A stretch of 64,000 nucleotides of DNA from Bacteroidota bacterium (GCA_023409975.1 JAEYQO010000121.1:1-64000); one strand, 5' to 3'. Counted from the stretch's first letter, positions 43,383 to 53,227 are shown. The notes: generated by a model from the sequence alone, not told the origin. A program made the numbers and translations.

Positions 43383-44312
43383 CTAAACGCCCTGCGCCTC
43401 GAGCCACTGCGTTCTTCCCAGTCCCGGGATCACATGTCTTTCGCTGTGATAGGAAGAACGGACCAATGGACCACTTTCAACATAATCAAATCCCATTTGG
43501 TAACCAGCCTCTTTGTATTCCGCAAATTCATCCGGATGAACAAAACGGATTACTGGTAAATGCTTCGGGGTGGGTTGCAGATACTGACCAAGCGTAAGCA
43601 CATGACAACCATTCTCCACCAGATCCTGCATGGTTTGAAGCACTTCTTCTTTAGTTTCCCCCAAACCTAACATGACACCACTTTTAGTTCGCATTCTTCC
43701 ATCTCTGAGTCTGCGAATTACTTCCAGGCTCCTGTGGTATTTTGCCTGAATCCGAACTTTTCTGGTAAGTCTTTCAACCGTTTCCAGGTTGTGCGAAACG
43801 ACTTCCGGAGCTACCTCAATAATTCTCTCAAGATTGTCCCACTGACCCTTGAAATCGGGGATCAGCGTTTCCAGCGTGGTCTCGGTATTCAAGGCGCGCA
43901 CGGCCTTGATAGTATTGGCCCAGATGATCGAACCTCCATCTTTCAGCTCATCACGATCTACTGATGTGATTACCGCATGTTTGACCTTCATCAGGTAGAT
44001 GGCTTCGGCAACCCGTTGAGGTTCATCCCAATCCACCGGCTCGGGTCGTCCTGTCGCTACAGCACAGAACCCGCACGATCGCGTGCAGATGTTCCCCAGG
44101 ATCATGAAGGTAGCAGTACCCTCACCCCAGCACTCACCCATATTCGGACAATTGCCACTCTCGCAAATCGTGTGCAATTTATGTGTGTCAACCAGCCCTC
44201 GTACATGACGGTAGTTTTCGCCAATGGGGAGTTTCACCCGAAGCCAGTCTGGCTTCTTGACTCTGGTTTCATTATTGGCTACAGCTGAATTAATAATTGG
44301 TAATTCCTGCAT
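43383..44312 (-). CDS. lipA: Lipoyl synthase
   Basis: 309-residue radical-SAM enzyme that inserts sulfur into octanoyl groups of E2 and GcvH proteins. Both cluster motifs are intact: CESGNCPNMGEC (auxiliary cluster) and CTRSCGFC (radical SAM). The C-terminal RSSYHSERH provides the serine ligand of the auxiliary cluster. 21 bp downstream of the barrel-protein stop, so possibly co-transcribed with it. Confidence 0.96.
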   Translation of the reverse strand: MQELPIINSAVANNETRVKKPDWLRVKLPIGENYRHVRGLVDTHKLHTICESGNCPNMGECWGEGTATFMILGNICTRSCGFCAVATGRPEPVDWDEPQRVAEAIYLMKVKHAVITSVDRDELKDGGSIIWANTIKAVRALNTETTLETLIPDFKGQWDNLERIIEVAPEVVSHNLETVERLTRKVRIQAKYHRSLEVIRRLRDGRMRTKSGVMLGLGETKEEVLQTMQDLVENGCHVLTLGQYLQPTPKHLPVIRFVHPDEFAEYKEAGYQMGFDYVESGPLVRSSYHSERHVIPGLGRTQWLEAQGV

Positions 44313-44333
44313 TTAGGCTGCAAATTACGACCA

Positions 44334-45254
44334 TCAGTAGCGTTTGCCAAATTGGAATGATACATAGGCGCTTAAGAGATAGGCTTTCGCCTCCTGTAGA
44401 GCGAGGAGTTCGATCTTCCGGGTATAGAGCTCTGCATTAACCCCAACTTCTAAAGCCATTTTGGTTTTTGCACTCGCTGCAAAATCAAAGTGTAAGGCTG
44501 TGCGTACGTGTAAACCAGGGGCAAACTGGATCTCATCCAGACCCTTAGTCCATCCAGACCCTCCAATGATATACTGCTGTCTCAGGAAGTCGCCTTTTGT
44601 TTCTTCGGAATATTTGATCGTTTTCTTATCTAAAAATCCAGGATTGTCCTGCGAAGGCACATATGCATCAACATAATACGGCTTCAGCAATCCTACGGAG
44701 AGGCCACCTGAATAGACCCAATGAATGGAAACCGTACCCGGGTCGGGCTTACCTGCTATCATTTTACGGAATCCATAACCTAACTTCAAAGCATAAAAGT
44801 TGTTGACCTTTCCATAAATCAGGGGTTTGGGCTTATCGGGACCGACCATTCCATGATGCGCGTTAGCCTCCCTTTTTTCTTTAGCATGCTTGTGTTCGCT
44901 TAGTTCAACACTGAAGAGACGGATATTGTAAAATTTATCACTGTTTCGGGAGTCATTTGAAAGTACATATCCTTTTTCCATAAAAAGACTCCAACCGTCC
45001 GTATTCCTTCTGATGCCACCGCTGAGTTCCTTTGAAATAGGCGTTGGCTTTTTGGGTCTGATCAATATGGGCTTTGTCACAACCGGGCTCAATACGGTTC
45101 GGGATGAGTCTGGGGTGGTCGTTGAATTGAAGTTCTCCGTTTGATAGATAGAGGTATCAGTAGCAGAGATGATATCCTGAACCTGTGCTTTCGCTTGATT
45201 TCCAGCAAATGCTAATGCGGTTAACAGAATTCCGGATTTGAATTGCCACTTCAT
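44334..45254 (-). CDS. Hypothetical outer-membrane barrel protein
   Basis: 306 residues. A signal peptide (cleavage about AKA-QV) and a Thr/Pro-rich stretch precede a region with barrel-like strands (KVNNFYALKLGYGFRKMIAG, HWVYSGGLSVGLLKPYYVDAY) that ends in AYVSFQFGKRY, with the C-terminal Tyr typical of outer-membrane barrels. A conserved Bacteroidota hypothetical; function unknown. Promoter-like TATCTTAG lies about 35 bp upstream. Confidence 0.7.
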   Translation of the reverse strand: MKWQFKSGILLTALAFAGNQAKAQVQDIISATDTSIYQTENFNSTTTPDSSRTVLSPVVTKPILIRPKKPTPISKELSGGIRRNTDGWSLFMEKGYVLSNDSRNSDKFYNIRLFSVELSEHKHAKEKREANAHHGMVGPDKPKPLIYGKVNNFYALKLGYGFRKMIAGKPDPGTVSIHWVYSGGLSVGLLKPYYVDAYVPSQDNPGFLDKKTIKYSEETKGDFLRQQYIIGGSGWTKGLDEIQFAPGLHVRTALHFDFAASAKTKMALEVGVNAELYTRKIELLALQEAKAYLLSAYVSFQFGKRY

Positions 45255-45350
45255 ATTTTGCGACCTATGTTTATAGTTGAGTTTTCCTAAGATACTAAGT
45301 TTTGACTGGGCTATAGTAATCTGTGTGTAATTTTAACTAAAATCAGACCA

Positions 45351-45755
45351 TTGACTTCAAAAGTATTATATGAGGGCGATCTGAGAACAGTCGCCACTCA
45401 TCTCCAATCCGGAACAGTTGTAGAAACGGACGCACCAGTTGATAATCAGGGAAAAGGGGAGCGATTCTCGCCAACGGATCTGGTAGCTACGGCACTGGCC
45501 TCCTGTATGATGACTTTGATGGGTATTGCAGCTCGTACACACAAGATCGATATCGACAAAGCAAGCTGCGAAGTCACTAAAATAATGGTGGCAAATCCAA
45601 GAAAGATCGGAGAGATTAAAGTCGACATCCGTTTCCCAGAAAGTGCCTCATTTTCAGATAAGGAAAAATCAATACTGGAACACGCTGCTTTGACGTGTCC
45701 AGTTTATCTGAGTCTGCATCCGGAGGTCAGGAAGTCAGTGAATTTCTTCTGGTAG
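45351..45755 (+). CDS. OsmC-family peroxiredoxin-like protein
   Basis: 134 residues. The OsmC/Ohr fold is recognised by the SPTDLVATALASCMMTLMG stretch with the resolving-type Cys and the second Cys in LTCPVYLSLHPEV. Typically reduces organic hydroperoxides. The start is TTG: the family N-terminus (TSKVLYEGDLRT) begins right at the TTG at 45351 and there is no ATG at or before it; a stop lies about ten codons upstream. Confidence 0.85.
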   Translation: MTSKVLYEGDLRTVATHLQSGTVVETDAPVDNQGKGERFSPTDLVATALASCMMTLMGIAARTHKIDIDKASCEVTKIMVANPRKIGEIKVDIRFPESASFSDKEKSILEHAALTCPVYLSLHPEVRKSVNFFW

Positions 45756-45765
45756 ATGACCTGAT

Positions 45766-47043
45766 CTATCGAGCTGGTTTCTCCTTGATGATGTTTAAGC
45801 CAATTGGACATTCCAGGCAACGTTTCGGGGTGCAGTAGCGATGATATAGTTGCAACAATGCCTGGGTATCCGCGGCAGTATATGCCTTCCAGTTGTTCTT
45901 GCCCCAAAGACTGATAAATTTATTCTGCTCCGGTGGGACCGCATTTAATAACTCCAGAGCTTTTTCGGCATCCTTATGCCGTGCATGATGGTGCGCATAG
46001 AGGAAGCGGATGGGGGCGATAGTGTTAATAATGATGTTATTAATGGAGTCGGCACCCAGATGTTTTGCACCTGGCTTTTGCTGCGGTTCGTCGAATCTGA
46101 AATGGGTATCCCAGTATGAACTTGCCTGAACCTGGAATAACGGGTGAATCTCTTTGACGCTGGCACTCACAATGAGCTTTGAAAACAGGTGCAGCGACTG
46201 GTGAATCAAGGCGGCAAACTGAGCGATACGGATCGTCGGGAAATTGGAAGGCCGCATCCTGAGATATTTCCAGTGATGCCCATCAATGGGCTTCAATCGA
46301 TACTTGGAGGCCAGATAGCAATATTCCTTCTTCAGCTCCTGCGGATAAACATCCTTAAAATCCTGGTTTAACAGGCCAGCCTGTCCGAAAAGTAGGGATT
46401 CGAGCGCCTGGAGTTGCAATCTGTGTCTCGCAAGAATATTAAGTGGTACGGATCGGGAAAGCGATAGAAAGGGCTCTGAGTTGATCCTGAATCCAAAATT
46501 AGCCGCCAGTCTCCAATACAACAGATTCCGCCAGTCACCTGCAGACTGAGATAGTAGTAGATTCCAGTCTGCCAGCTTCTGCTCCCAACGCTCGGCAAGT
46601 AGTCGGCTAAGCCAGCTCTCCCTTATGATGCTCCTGACCTGAGGCAGATTCCTCGCACAGGCTATGGATTGGTTGGGCTGTAGCAGATTGGTGTACTGAT
46701 CGACAACATAGGCAGGAATTTGCTGCCAGAGCTGAAGTTTTGGAAAGTTGACCGCTTCATCCGGACGATCGTCCTGATACACAACGTGCAAAATAATATT
46801 GTGATAAGACCGGTCCGAGTCATGTCCGTGTCTTTCCCAATCGCTCGTTCTGACATGGAGTTCAACATTCCCAATCAAAACGGTGTTCCCAATTCTGATC
46901 CGGGCTTCTTCGAAATCAGGACCAGCATTGGTGTTTCTTGTCCCTGGATGAATAACGGTTAATGGTTCCCCTGAAGTCGTTTTCAGATCGACGGGATTGT
47001 ACAGACTGTATTGCCAGATAAACTGGAATAGCATTTCGTTCAT
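45766..47043 (-). CDS. DUF2851 protein
   Basis: 425 residues with the N-terminal pattern LFQFIWQYSLYNPVDLKT and HPGTRNTNAGPDFEEARI, VELHVRTSDWERHGHD. A conserved Bacteroidota protein with Asp, Asn, Glu, His spacing that recalls a metal-dependent nuclease-like core, though this is only an impression. The C-terminal CTPKRCLECPIG contains a Cys pair. It follows pyrF by 34 bp. Confidence 0.8.
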   Translation of the reverse strand: MNEMLFQFIWQYSLYNPVDLKTTSGEPLTVIHPGTRNTNAGPDFEEARIRIGNTVLIGNVELHVRTSDWERHGHDSDRSYHNIILHVVYQDDRPDEAVNFPKLQLWQQIPAYVVDQYTNLLQPNQSIACARNLPQVRSIIRESWLSRLLAERWEQKLADWNLLLSQSAGDWRNLLYWRLAANFGFRINSEPFLSLSRSVPLNILARHRLQLQALESLLFGQAGLLNQDFKDVYPQELKKEYCYLASKYRLKPIDGHHWKYLRMRPSNFPTIRIAQFAALIHQSLHLFSKLIVSASVKEIHPLFQVQASSYWDTHFRFDEPQQKPGAKHLGADSINNIIINTIAPIRFLYAHHHARHKDAEKALELLNAVPPEQNKFISLWGKNNWKAYTAADTQALLQLYHRYCTPKRCLECPIGLNIIKEKPAR

Positions 47044-47077
47044 GATAGGGTAGGTTAACAGTAATTAGGAAGACAAA

Positions 47078-47878
47078 TTACAAATAATGCTCCATCTGTT
47101 GCTGGTATTTTCTGGCAGCATCATGGACCTCCTCCTGAAAACTGGCTCCAGTGCCAGCATAGATTATTCCTCTGGAAACGTTAATCAGAATACCTGCATC
47201 CTTATTCATCGCATGTTCACAGACAGTTGCTACATCACCACCCTGGGCACCGACACCAGGGATCAGAAAGAAATGGTCGGGAAGCAGATTTCTGACATGT
47301 CGCAATTGATCTTCCCGTGTGGCCCCAATCACGAACATCGTATTGGAAGGCGTGCCCCATCCGGCAACTGTTGTCAGAACTTTCTCATAAAGCAGCCCAT
47401 TCTCAGTCTTCGTCATTTGAAAATCAGCACTGCCGGCGTTCGATGTCAGCCCTAGTACTATCGCCCATTTCCCGTCAAACTTCAAAAACGGTTGAACACT
47501 GTCTGACCCCATATATGGCGCGACAGTAACACTATCAAAGGGGTAGGTTTCAAAGAATGTCCTCGCATATTGTTCTGAAGTATTTCCAATGTCTCCTCTT
47601 TTTGCATCTGCGATAGTGAACACTTCAGTTCCTAAATAATCGAGGGTTTCCTGCATCGTCTTCCAGCCCTCAATCCCCTGAGCTTCGTAAAAAGCTGTAT
47701 TGATCTTGTAGGCCACCGCGAAGTCTCTTGTTGCATCAATGATCGCTTTGTTGAAAGCCAAAGCAGGATTCTCTTCCTTCAGCAGGTGTTCAGGAATCTT
47801 TTTAAGGTCTGTGTCCAAACCAACACAAAGGGAAGATTTCTTACGTTCTATAAGACGGATCAGTGAAGCTCGATTCAT
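47078..47878 (-). CDS. pyrF: Orotidine 5'-phosphate decarboxylase
   Basis: 266 residues; last step of UMP synthesis. The catalytic DAKRGDIGNT motif (near residue 82) and the phosphate-gripping LIPGVGAQGGD and INVSRGIIYAG loops are intact. The longer family type of Bacteroidota. A variant -7 element TACCTTCG just upstream (47881-47890) suggests its own promoter; MTH1187 lies 48 bp upstream. Confidence 0.94.
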   Translation of the reverse strand: MNRASLIRLIERKKSSLCVGLDTDLKKIPEHLLKEENPALAFNKAIIDATRDFAVAYKINTAFYEAQGIEGWKTMQETLDYLGTEVFTIADAKRGDIGNTSEQYARTFFETYPFDSVTVAPYMGSDSVQPFLKFDGKWAIVLGLTSNAGSADFQMTKTENGLLYEKVLTTVAGWGTPSNTMFVIGATREDQLRHVRNLLPDHFFLIPGVGAQGGDVATVCEHAMNKDAGILINVSRGIIYAGTGASFQEEVHDAARKYQQQMEHYL

Positions 47879-47926
47879 GGACGCGAAGGTAGAAAATCTT
47901 CGAAGTTAGCAGAGAGAACCTCACGA

Positions 47927-48229
47927 TCACGAGTCTTCGTATTTACCGGTTTTGTCGGTGATGTTCAGATCTTTTGTAAAATTCCGGTGAAGTTTCATGT
48001 TAATGAGTAGTTCCTCTGCACCCGCCTGTTGACAGGCGGCCTGTATGTTGTCAACAAGTTGCATCACTTTGTCATAAGGACCTTCAATAACTGTCTCAAA
48101 CGGACAGACCTTATAGGTTAAGCTGCTTTCAGATATCATTGCAATCGCCTGATCAATGATTTTGTATGCATCTTCCTTCGGAATTCCCAGTGGCAGAACC
48201 TGTATCGCCAGATTTACTTTCGTCGTCAT
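47927..48229 (-). CDS. MTH1187/YkoF-like thiamine-binding family protein
   Basis: 100 residues of the DUF77 (thiamine-binding-like) ferredoxin-fold family: NLAIQVLPLG, DQAIAMISESSLTY and PFETVIEGPYDKVMQLV. Members are small oligomers that may bind thiamine or its parts; the role here is unproven. Divergent from the DUF2911 gene. Confidence 0.82.
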   Translation of the reverse strand: MTTKVNLAIQVLPLGIPKEDAYKIIDQAIAMISESSLTYKVCPFETVIEGPYDKVMQLVDNIQAACQQAGAEELLINMKLHRNFTKDLNITDKTGKYEDS

Positions 48230-48303
48230 ACAGGCAAATTAACAACACTGATTGTTTCTTTTAAAGTCGGAGTCTTGTAAATTGCGGTCAAAATTTCCAC
48301 AAC

Positions 48304-49152
48304 ATGAAAAGATTTACACTTGCATTGTTGTTCCTTGCGTCTTCATTTACAGGAGCTCTGGCACAGGAACCACTGAAGCTTCCTGCATTGAGTCCGGCTA
48401 CCAGGATCGTACAGGAATTTTCTACTTCGAACATCGAAATCAGTTATAGCCGTCCGTCTATGCGGGGCCGTAAAATCTTTGGTGATGTTGTTCCTTACAA
48501 CAATGTTTGGCGTACTGGCGCTAATGGCGCCACAAAGATCAAATTTGGTGAAGACGTGAAGGTCGCTGGTAAAGAGGTGAAAGCAGGCGAATATGCGATC
48601 TATACCATTCCTGGTCGTGACCAGTGGGAGGTGATACTGAACAAGGGTGTAGGCAATTGGGGTGCGATGGGTTATGATACTAAAGATGATATCGCCCGTT
48701 TTATGGTAAAGCCACAAACACTCGCAACACCGGTTCAGACGTTTACTATCGGTGTTTCAAATATCAGCTTCAATTCTGCAAACATTGATATCGAGTGGGA
48801 GCGTACAAAGATCACCATCCCGGTAACTGTTGATAACAACGCCAGCATTATGGCCAATATCGACAGGGCTATTAACAAACCAAGTGTTCCTTATTTCCCT
48901 GCAGCAAATTACCTGTTTGAAACAAACCAGGATCTGGGCAAAGCCATGGAGTACGTGAATAAAGCACTGGCTCAACATCCTAATGCCTATTATATGTATA
49001 ACCTGAAAGCTCGTATCGCGCAAAAGCAGGGCAACAAGGAAGAGGCTATTGCGGCAGCAACTCAATCCATCGAACTGGCGAAAGGAACTCCTAACGAAGC
49101 AGAATACAAAAAAAGAGGCGAAGAGATCATCAAAGCGATGTCCCGCCGCTAG
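48304..49152 (+). CDS. DUF2911 protein with C-terminal TPR-like helices
   Basis: 282 residues with signal peptide (cleavage about ALA-QE, residue 20). The DUF2911 core runs from SRPSMRGRKIFGDVVPYNNVWRTGANG-type residues (about 50-75) to FTIGVSNISFN near 160. The C-terminus (about 215-275) has two tetratricopeptide-like helix pairs (AMEYVNKALAQHPNAYYMY, GNKEEAIAAATQSIEL). Secreted or periplasmic; function unknown. Confidence 0.82.
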   Translation: MKRFTLALLFLASSFTGALAQEPLKLPALSPATRIVQEFSTSNIEISYSRPSMRGRKIFGDVVPYNNVWRTGANGATKIKFGEDVKVAGKEVKAGEYAIYTIPGRDQWEVILNKGVGNWGAMGYDTKDDIARFMVKPQTLATPVQTFTIGVSNISFNSANIDIEWERTKITIPVTVDNNASIMANIDRAINKPSVPYFPAANYLFETNQDLGKAMEYVNKALAQHPNAYYMYNLKARIAQKQGNKEEAIAAATQSIELAKGTPNEAEYKKRGEEIIKAMSRR

Positions 49153-49176
49153 TTTTCAATTCTCTTTATATTTACG

Positions 49177-49206
49177 CCCGTCGCGAAAAGCGACGGGTTT
49201 TTCTTT
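49177..49206 (+). terminator. Terminator of the DUF2911 gene
   Basis: CCCGTCGC and GCGACGGG pair around a GAAAA loop and are followed by TTTTTCTTTTT; 24 bp after the stop. Confidence 0.92.
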
Positions 49207-49222
49207 TTATTCAGATTCCACC

Positions 49223-51694
49223 ATGCATAGACTTTCGACAGTTGCGTTACTATTTATTAGCTTCTTTGCCACTGCTCAGCAATACAGACCTGCTCCTTCT
49301 CACAAAATCCATCATAAAATAGAGCGCCTGAAGCATCTCACACGGGTGTTGTACCTTGCCGCACACCCAGATGATGAAAACACCCGATTATTAGCCTGGC
49401 TGGTTAATGATCAACATCTTCCTACTGCTTATCTTTCGCTCACACGGGGCGACGGAGGTCAGAATATTCTGGGCAGTGAACAGGGTGCAGCTCTGGGACT
49501 GATAAGAACACACGAACTGCTTGAAGCGCGTAAGCTGGATGGCGCTGAACAGTTCTTTACCCGGGCTATCGATTTTGGGTTTTCCAAGAATCCGGACGAG
49601 ACGTTTAACCACTGGAATGAATATTCGATTCTTTACGACATTGTATGGAATATCAGAAAGTACCGTCCTGATGTGATCATCACACGGTTTCCTCCGGATA
49701 GCAGGGGCGGGCATGGCCAACACTCAGCATCGGCGATTCTGGCGGCTAAGGCCTTCGATCTGGCCGGCGATAAGCTGCAGTATACCGAACATTTAAAGGA
49801 ACTTGATGCCTGGCAACCTAAAAGACTTTTATGGAATACTTACAGATTCGGAAGTCGCAATACAACTTCAGAAGACCAGTTTAAGTTGGAGGTAGGACAA
49901 TATAGTCCGGTCCTCGGCCTTGGTTATGGTGAACTGGCGGGTATCAGTCGAAGCATTCACAGAAGTCAGGGAGCTGGTACACCCAGTGTTCCTGGTGTAC
50001 AGCTGGAGTATTTTGAGCATACCAAAGGAGATTCCCTCAGAAACACGCTTTTTGACGGGATCGACATCACCTGGAATAGAGTAGGGAGGCCTGAGATTTC
50101 ACCCAAAATCGACGCGATACTGGCCCAATATGATTTTACCAGACCCTGGAAATCAGTGCCTGCGCTGCTGGAGCTCCGCTCCATGATTAACGAGGTCACT
50201 GATACCTACTGGCGCAATGAGAAGCTGAAAGAACTGGATGAACTAATCCTCGATGCAGCAGGGGTCATGGCCGAAGCGACTACAGATCGCGCGGAAATCG
50301 TCGCTGGTGACTCAAGTCGGTTTACGCTGAGGATCATCGCAAGAAATGAGGCTACTACCAGACTGGAAGTCGTATCATGGCCAGGGGTAATTAAATCACC
50401 CAACCAGCCCCTGGCATCAGACAGCCTGTACACCTTTAGCCAGGTGGTAAGAATTCCGGAAGATCAGCCTCTGACGCAACCTTACTGGATGTCGTTCCCT
50501 TCCATAGGAGCCTCTTTTAGCATTCCCGGTGATAGTCTGATCGGATTACCCGTTTCGCCGAATCAACTCAACGCGCATCTGACTATTTCTATTAATGGAA
50601 CCAGGTTCCAACTGGCGATACCACTATCCTTTAAGAAACTGGAACCCACCAGAGGCGATGTAGTGGAACAACTGAGAGTTGTTCCCGCAGTTTCAGTTGA
50701 ACCTTACAGCTCGCTACTGATCACCAAACCGGATGGCAGTTTACAAACCGCTATCAGATTAAAAGCTTTCGCAGATGTTGGCGGCGGTTCTTTGAATGTT
50801 TATGCGAACAACCAAATTCTACAGAAAATCGCTGTCGGAGATCTCCGGGCTTTCACGGACACCACCATCTCCGTGAATATCACGCCAGACCAGGCCCGTA
50901 AAGTAAAAGCGAGTACCTATTATCTGGATGCTGAATTTGTTTCGACATCAGGAACATTTAATAGATCGCTCCAATTGATCAGATACGATCACCTTCCTAC
51001 TATTCAATATTTCACCTCGCCAACCGCTAAGGTGATCGCCAACGACTGGAAAGTGAAAGCAAAAAAAATCGGCTTCGTTGAAGGTGCTGGTGATTATACT
51101 GTAAGCCTACTGCGTCAGGCAGGACTCGAGGTAGAGGTGCTTAAGGCTTCCGACCTGACGATGGCTGAGAGACTAAAGGAATACGATGCGATCATTACGG
51201 GTGTCAGGGCAGTGAATGTGGAGCCCCGGATGGCATCGTGGTTGCCTGTACTGCATCAGTACGTTCGCAACGGAGGTACGCTGATCATGCAATACAACAC
51301 GCTGCAGGACCTGGCAACTACCCAAATGGGACCTTATCCGTTCAAACTCGCTAATAAGCGGGTGACAGAAGAAGACGCAAAAATGGAGGTGCTAATTCCA
51401 AACCATCCACTGCTTAATTTTCCAAATAAGATCGATTCTACCGATTTCCAGGGCTGGGTGCAGGAACGGGGATTATATTTTCCTTCCGAATGGGATCCAC
51501 AGTATGAAAGCCTGTTTCGGATGCACGATACTGGAGAAGAAAGTTTAGACGGAGCTGTACTCTACACAAAGTATGGAAAGGGGCATTTTATTTATAACTC
51601 TTTGTCCTTCTTCCGTCAGCTACCTGCAGGTCAAAAAGGTGCTATTCGTTTATTGATGAATATGATTTCAGCAGGGAAGAACGGTTCCGACTAG
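49223..51694 (+). CDS. PIG-L deacetylase fused to a ThuA/class I GATase-like domain
   Basis: 823 residues from the ATG at 49223; the frame is open further upstream but would run through the terminator. Signal peptide, then a PIG-L (LmbE) deacetylase domain with zinc motif AAHPDDE at about 58 and the later HGQHSAS histidines. A long beta-rich middle follows, and the final 200 residues resemble a ThuA/glutamine-amidotransferase-like fold (YDAIITGVRAVN, YVRNGGTLIMQYN). Likely de-N-acetylates sugars in the periplasm. Confidence 0.82.
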   Translation: MHRLSTVALLFISFFATAQQYRPAPSHKIHHKIERLKHLTRVLYLAAHPDDENTRLLAWLVNDQHLPTAYLSLTRGDGGQNILGSEQGAALGLIRTHELLEARKLDGAEQFFTRAIDFGFSKNPDETFNHWNEYSILYDIVWNIRKYRPDVIITRFPPDSRGGHGQHSASAILAAKAFDLAGDKLQYTEHLKELDAWQPKRLLWNTYRFGSRNTTSEDQFKLEVGQYSPVLGLGYGELAGISRSIHRSQGAGTPSVPGVQLEYFEHTKGDSLRNTLFDGIDITWNRVGRPEISPKIDAILAQYDFTRPWKSVPALLELRSMINEVTDTYWRNEKLKELDELILDAAGVMAEATTDRAEIVAGDSSRFTLRIIARNEATTRLEVVSWPGVIKSPNQPLASDSLYTFSQVVRIPEDQPLTQPYWMSFPSIGASFSIPGDSLIGLPVSPNQLNAHLTISINGTRFQLAIPLSFKKLEPTRGDVVEQLRVVPAVSVEPYSSLLITKPDGSLQTAIRLKAFADVGGGSLNVYANNQILQKIAVGDLRAFTDTTISVNITPDQARKVKASTYYLDAEFVSTSGTFNRSLQLIRYDHLPTIQYFTSPTAKVIANDWKVKAKKIGFVEGAGDYTVSLLRQAGLEVEVLKASDLTMAERLKEYDAIITGVRAVNVEPRMASWLPVLHQYVRNGGTLIMQYNTLQDLATTQMGPYPFKLANKRVTEEDAKMEVLIPNHPLLNFPNKIDSTDFQGWVQERGLYFPSEWDPQYESLFRMHDTGEESLDGAVLYTKYGKGHFIYNSLSFFRQLPAGQKGAIRLLMNMISAGKNGSD

Positions 51695-51752
51695 GTTTTT
51701 TGCACCTGGAGTCTGTCAAGTACTTGTTTTACGATAATATTATATGCATGCT

Positions 51753-51917
51753 TTTAAGGCTATTGTCCGGCTAATCTCCGGCTCACAAGCACCTGACCCA
51801 CAGAGTCACCGGTTTGTCAGTTATGAGTCACCGGTAAATCGAGGTGGAGTCATCCCTGAAGGAGCTGGACTGGGTTAAAGAGATGAGTAAGTGAATCTGA
51901 GGCCCGGTGGGATGGGC
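51753..51917. repeat. Fifteen-unit array of degenerate 11-bp repeats
   Basis: Between PIG-L and purM (convergent) the DNA again falls into 11-mers. Units at 51753, 51764 and 51775 share GGCT at the same column; units ending GTC or ATC follow at 51797, 51808, 51819, 51830 and 51841, with GAGTCACCGGT repeated exactly 22 bp apart. Later units are decayed, and I cannot place their limit precisely. Confidence 0.75.
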
Positions 51918-51961
51918 TTCAGAATAGTTATAGTACACGATCTTATTGATTGAACGAGTTG

Positions 51962-53134
51962 TCAGGAGTAACTGAATGTCCCGTACGGCGATTCGATTAC
52001 GACTTCTTTTTTTACTGAGTCTTCCACCTGACCAGAGATGCAGGCTTGTATGCCCAGATCTTCAGAGAGCTGAATTAACGCCTCTGCCGTGTTTCTGTCT
52101 GTGAATACCTCCAGCCGCTGTCCCATATTAAACACCTGGTACATCTCCTTCCATTCAGTGCCTGCAGATTCCTGGATCATCTGAAAAAGCGGGGGTATGG
52201 GTAGCAAGTTGTTTTTGACTACCCTTAAAGGCTTCGGCAGGTAATGCAGGCATTTACTTTGACCACCGCCGCTACAATGGATTATCCCGTGAATCCTGTC
52301 GAAATGGCTATCGAGGATTTTCAGGACGAGCGGTGCATAGGTACGGGTAGGAGACAACAGCATTTTCCCGATGTTCAGTGGGGTCTGTGTTGGGTCTTCC
52401 AGATCGTAGCTGCCGTTATAGACGACTTCGTCAGGAAGATTCGGGTCTACAGATTCCGGAAAGAGGGATGCGTATTTCTTGTGGAGTAGTTCGTGACGGG
52501 CGCTGGTGAGACCATTGCTGCCCATACCGCTGTTATATTCCTGTTCATACCGGGCCTGCCCGTAACTCGCAAAGGAAACGATCACATCTCCGCTGGTCAG
52601 GTTTTCAGTAGTTACTAACCGATCCCGACGCATACGGCAGGCCATCGTCCCGTCCACAATCACCGTTCTGACCACATCTCCTACATCTGCCGTTTCCCCA
52701 CCCATGAACCGGATGTCGATCCCATACTCATGCATGAGGTCGAAGTACTCCTGAGTGCCGTTGATAAGAGCTGAAATAACCTCACCAGGAACAAGATTCT
52801 TGTTTCTGCCAATGGTGGAAGAATAAGTGAAAGGTCCTGTTGCGCCGACACAAAGCATGTCATCTATATTCATGACGATCGAGTCGATGGCGATACCCTT
52901 CCAGACACTAAGATCACCTGTTTGTTTCCAGTATAAATATGCCAGGATCGACTTTGTTCCTGCGCCATCTGCGTGCATAATATTGCAATACTGGTCGTCA
53001 TTACCCCAGTAATCGGGGTATATTTTGCAGAAAGCATTTGGAAATAAGCCCTTGTCCAGTTTGGATATAGCCTTATGGACATCTTCTTTTTGAGCTGAAA
53101 CACCTCTCAGGTTGTATCTGTTATTCACTGACAT
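51962..53134 (-). CDS. purM: Phosphoribosylformylglycinamidine cyclo-ligase (AIR synthase)
   Basis: 390 residues, longer than the roughly 345 of E. coli PurM, as in other Bacteroidota. ATP/phosphate-binding HADGAGTKS near residue 53 and GGETADVGDVV near 150 are present, and IIHCSGGGQSK near 290 marks the C-terminal domain. It makes AIR in purine synthesis. The start at 53134 is favoured by the family N-terminus and by the TATCTTTG element at 53153; a frame reaching to 53170 would start above that promoter. Confidence 0.9.
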   Translation of the reverse strand: MSVNNRYNLRGVSAQKEDVHKAISKLDKGLFPNAFCKIYPDYWGNDDQYCNIMHADGAGTKSILAYLYWKQTGDLSVWKGIAIDSIVMNIDDMLCVGATGPFTYSSTIGRNKNLVPGEVISALINGTQEYFDLMHEYGIDIRFMGGETADVGDVVRTVIVDGTMACRMRRDRLVTTENLTSGDVIVSFASYGQARYEQEYNSGMGSNGLTSARHELLHKKYASLFPESVDPNLPDEVVYNGSYDLEDPTQTPLNIGKMLLSPTRTYAPLVLKILDSHFDRIHGIIHCSGGGQSKCLHYLPKPLRVVKNNLLPIPPLFQMIQESAGTEWKEMYQVFNMGQRLEVFTDRNTAEALIQLSEDLGIQACISGQVEDSVKKEVVIESPYGTFSYS

Positions 53135-53152
53135 CGCAACGTTTTCTGGCCC

Positions 53153-53160
53153 CAAAGATA
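53153..53160 (-). promoter_or_regulatory. purM promoter (-7 element)
   Basis: TATCTTTG on the minus strand, 18 bp before the ATG at 53134. Confidence 0.65.
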
Positions 53161-53200
53161 GTCTGAGCAAATGAGTTATACCTCGATGGTGTACAAAAGA

Positions 53201-53227
53201 AAAGTCCCGGCTGAAGGCCGGGACTTT
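53201..53227. terminator. Terminator of the DUF2723 gene
   Basis: A perfect 11-bp stem AAAGTCCCGGC with its complement around a 5-base loop, 20 bp after the stop at 53248; on the minus strand TTTTCTTTTG follows. It also insulates purM from the DUF2723 gene. Confidence 0.92.

Noticed and set aside
49049..49222. Upstream part of the PIG-L frame
   Set aside because: Runs through the DUF2911 gene end and its terminator; a signal peptide starts at 49223.
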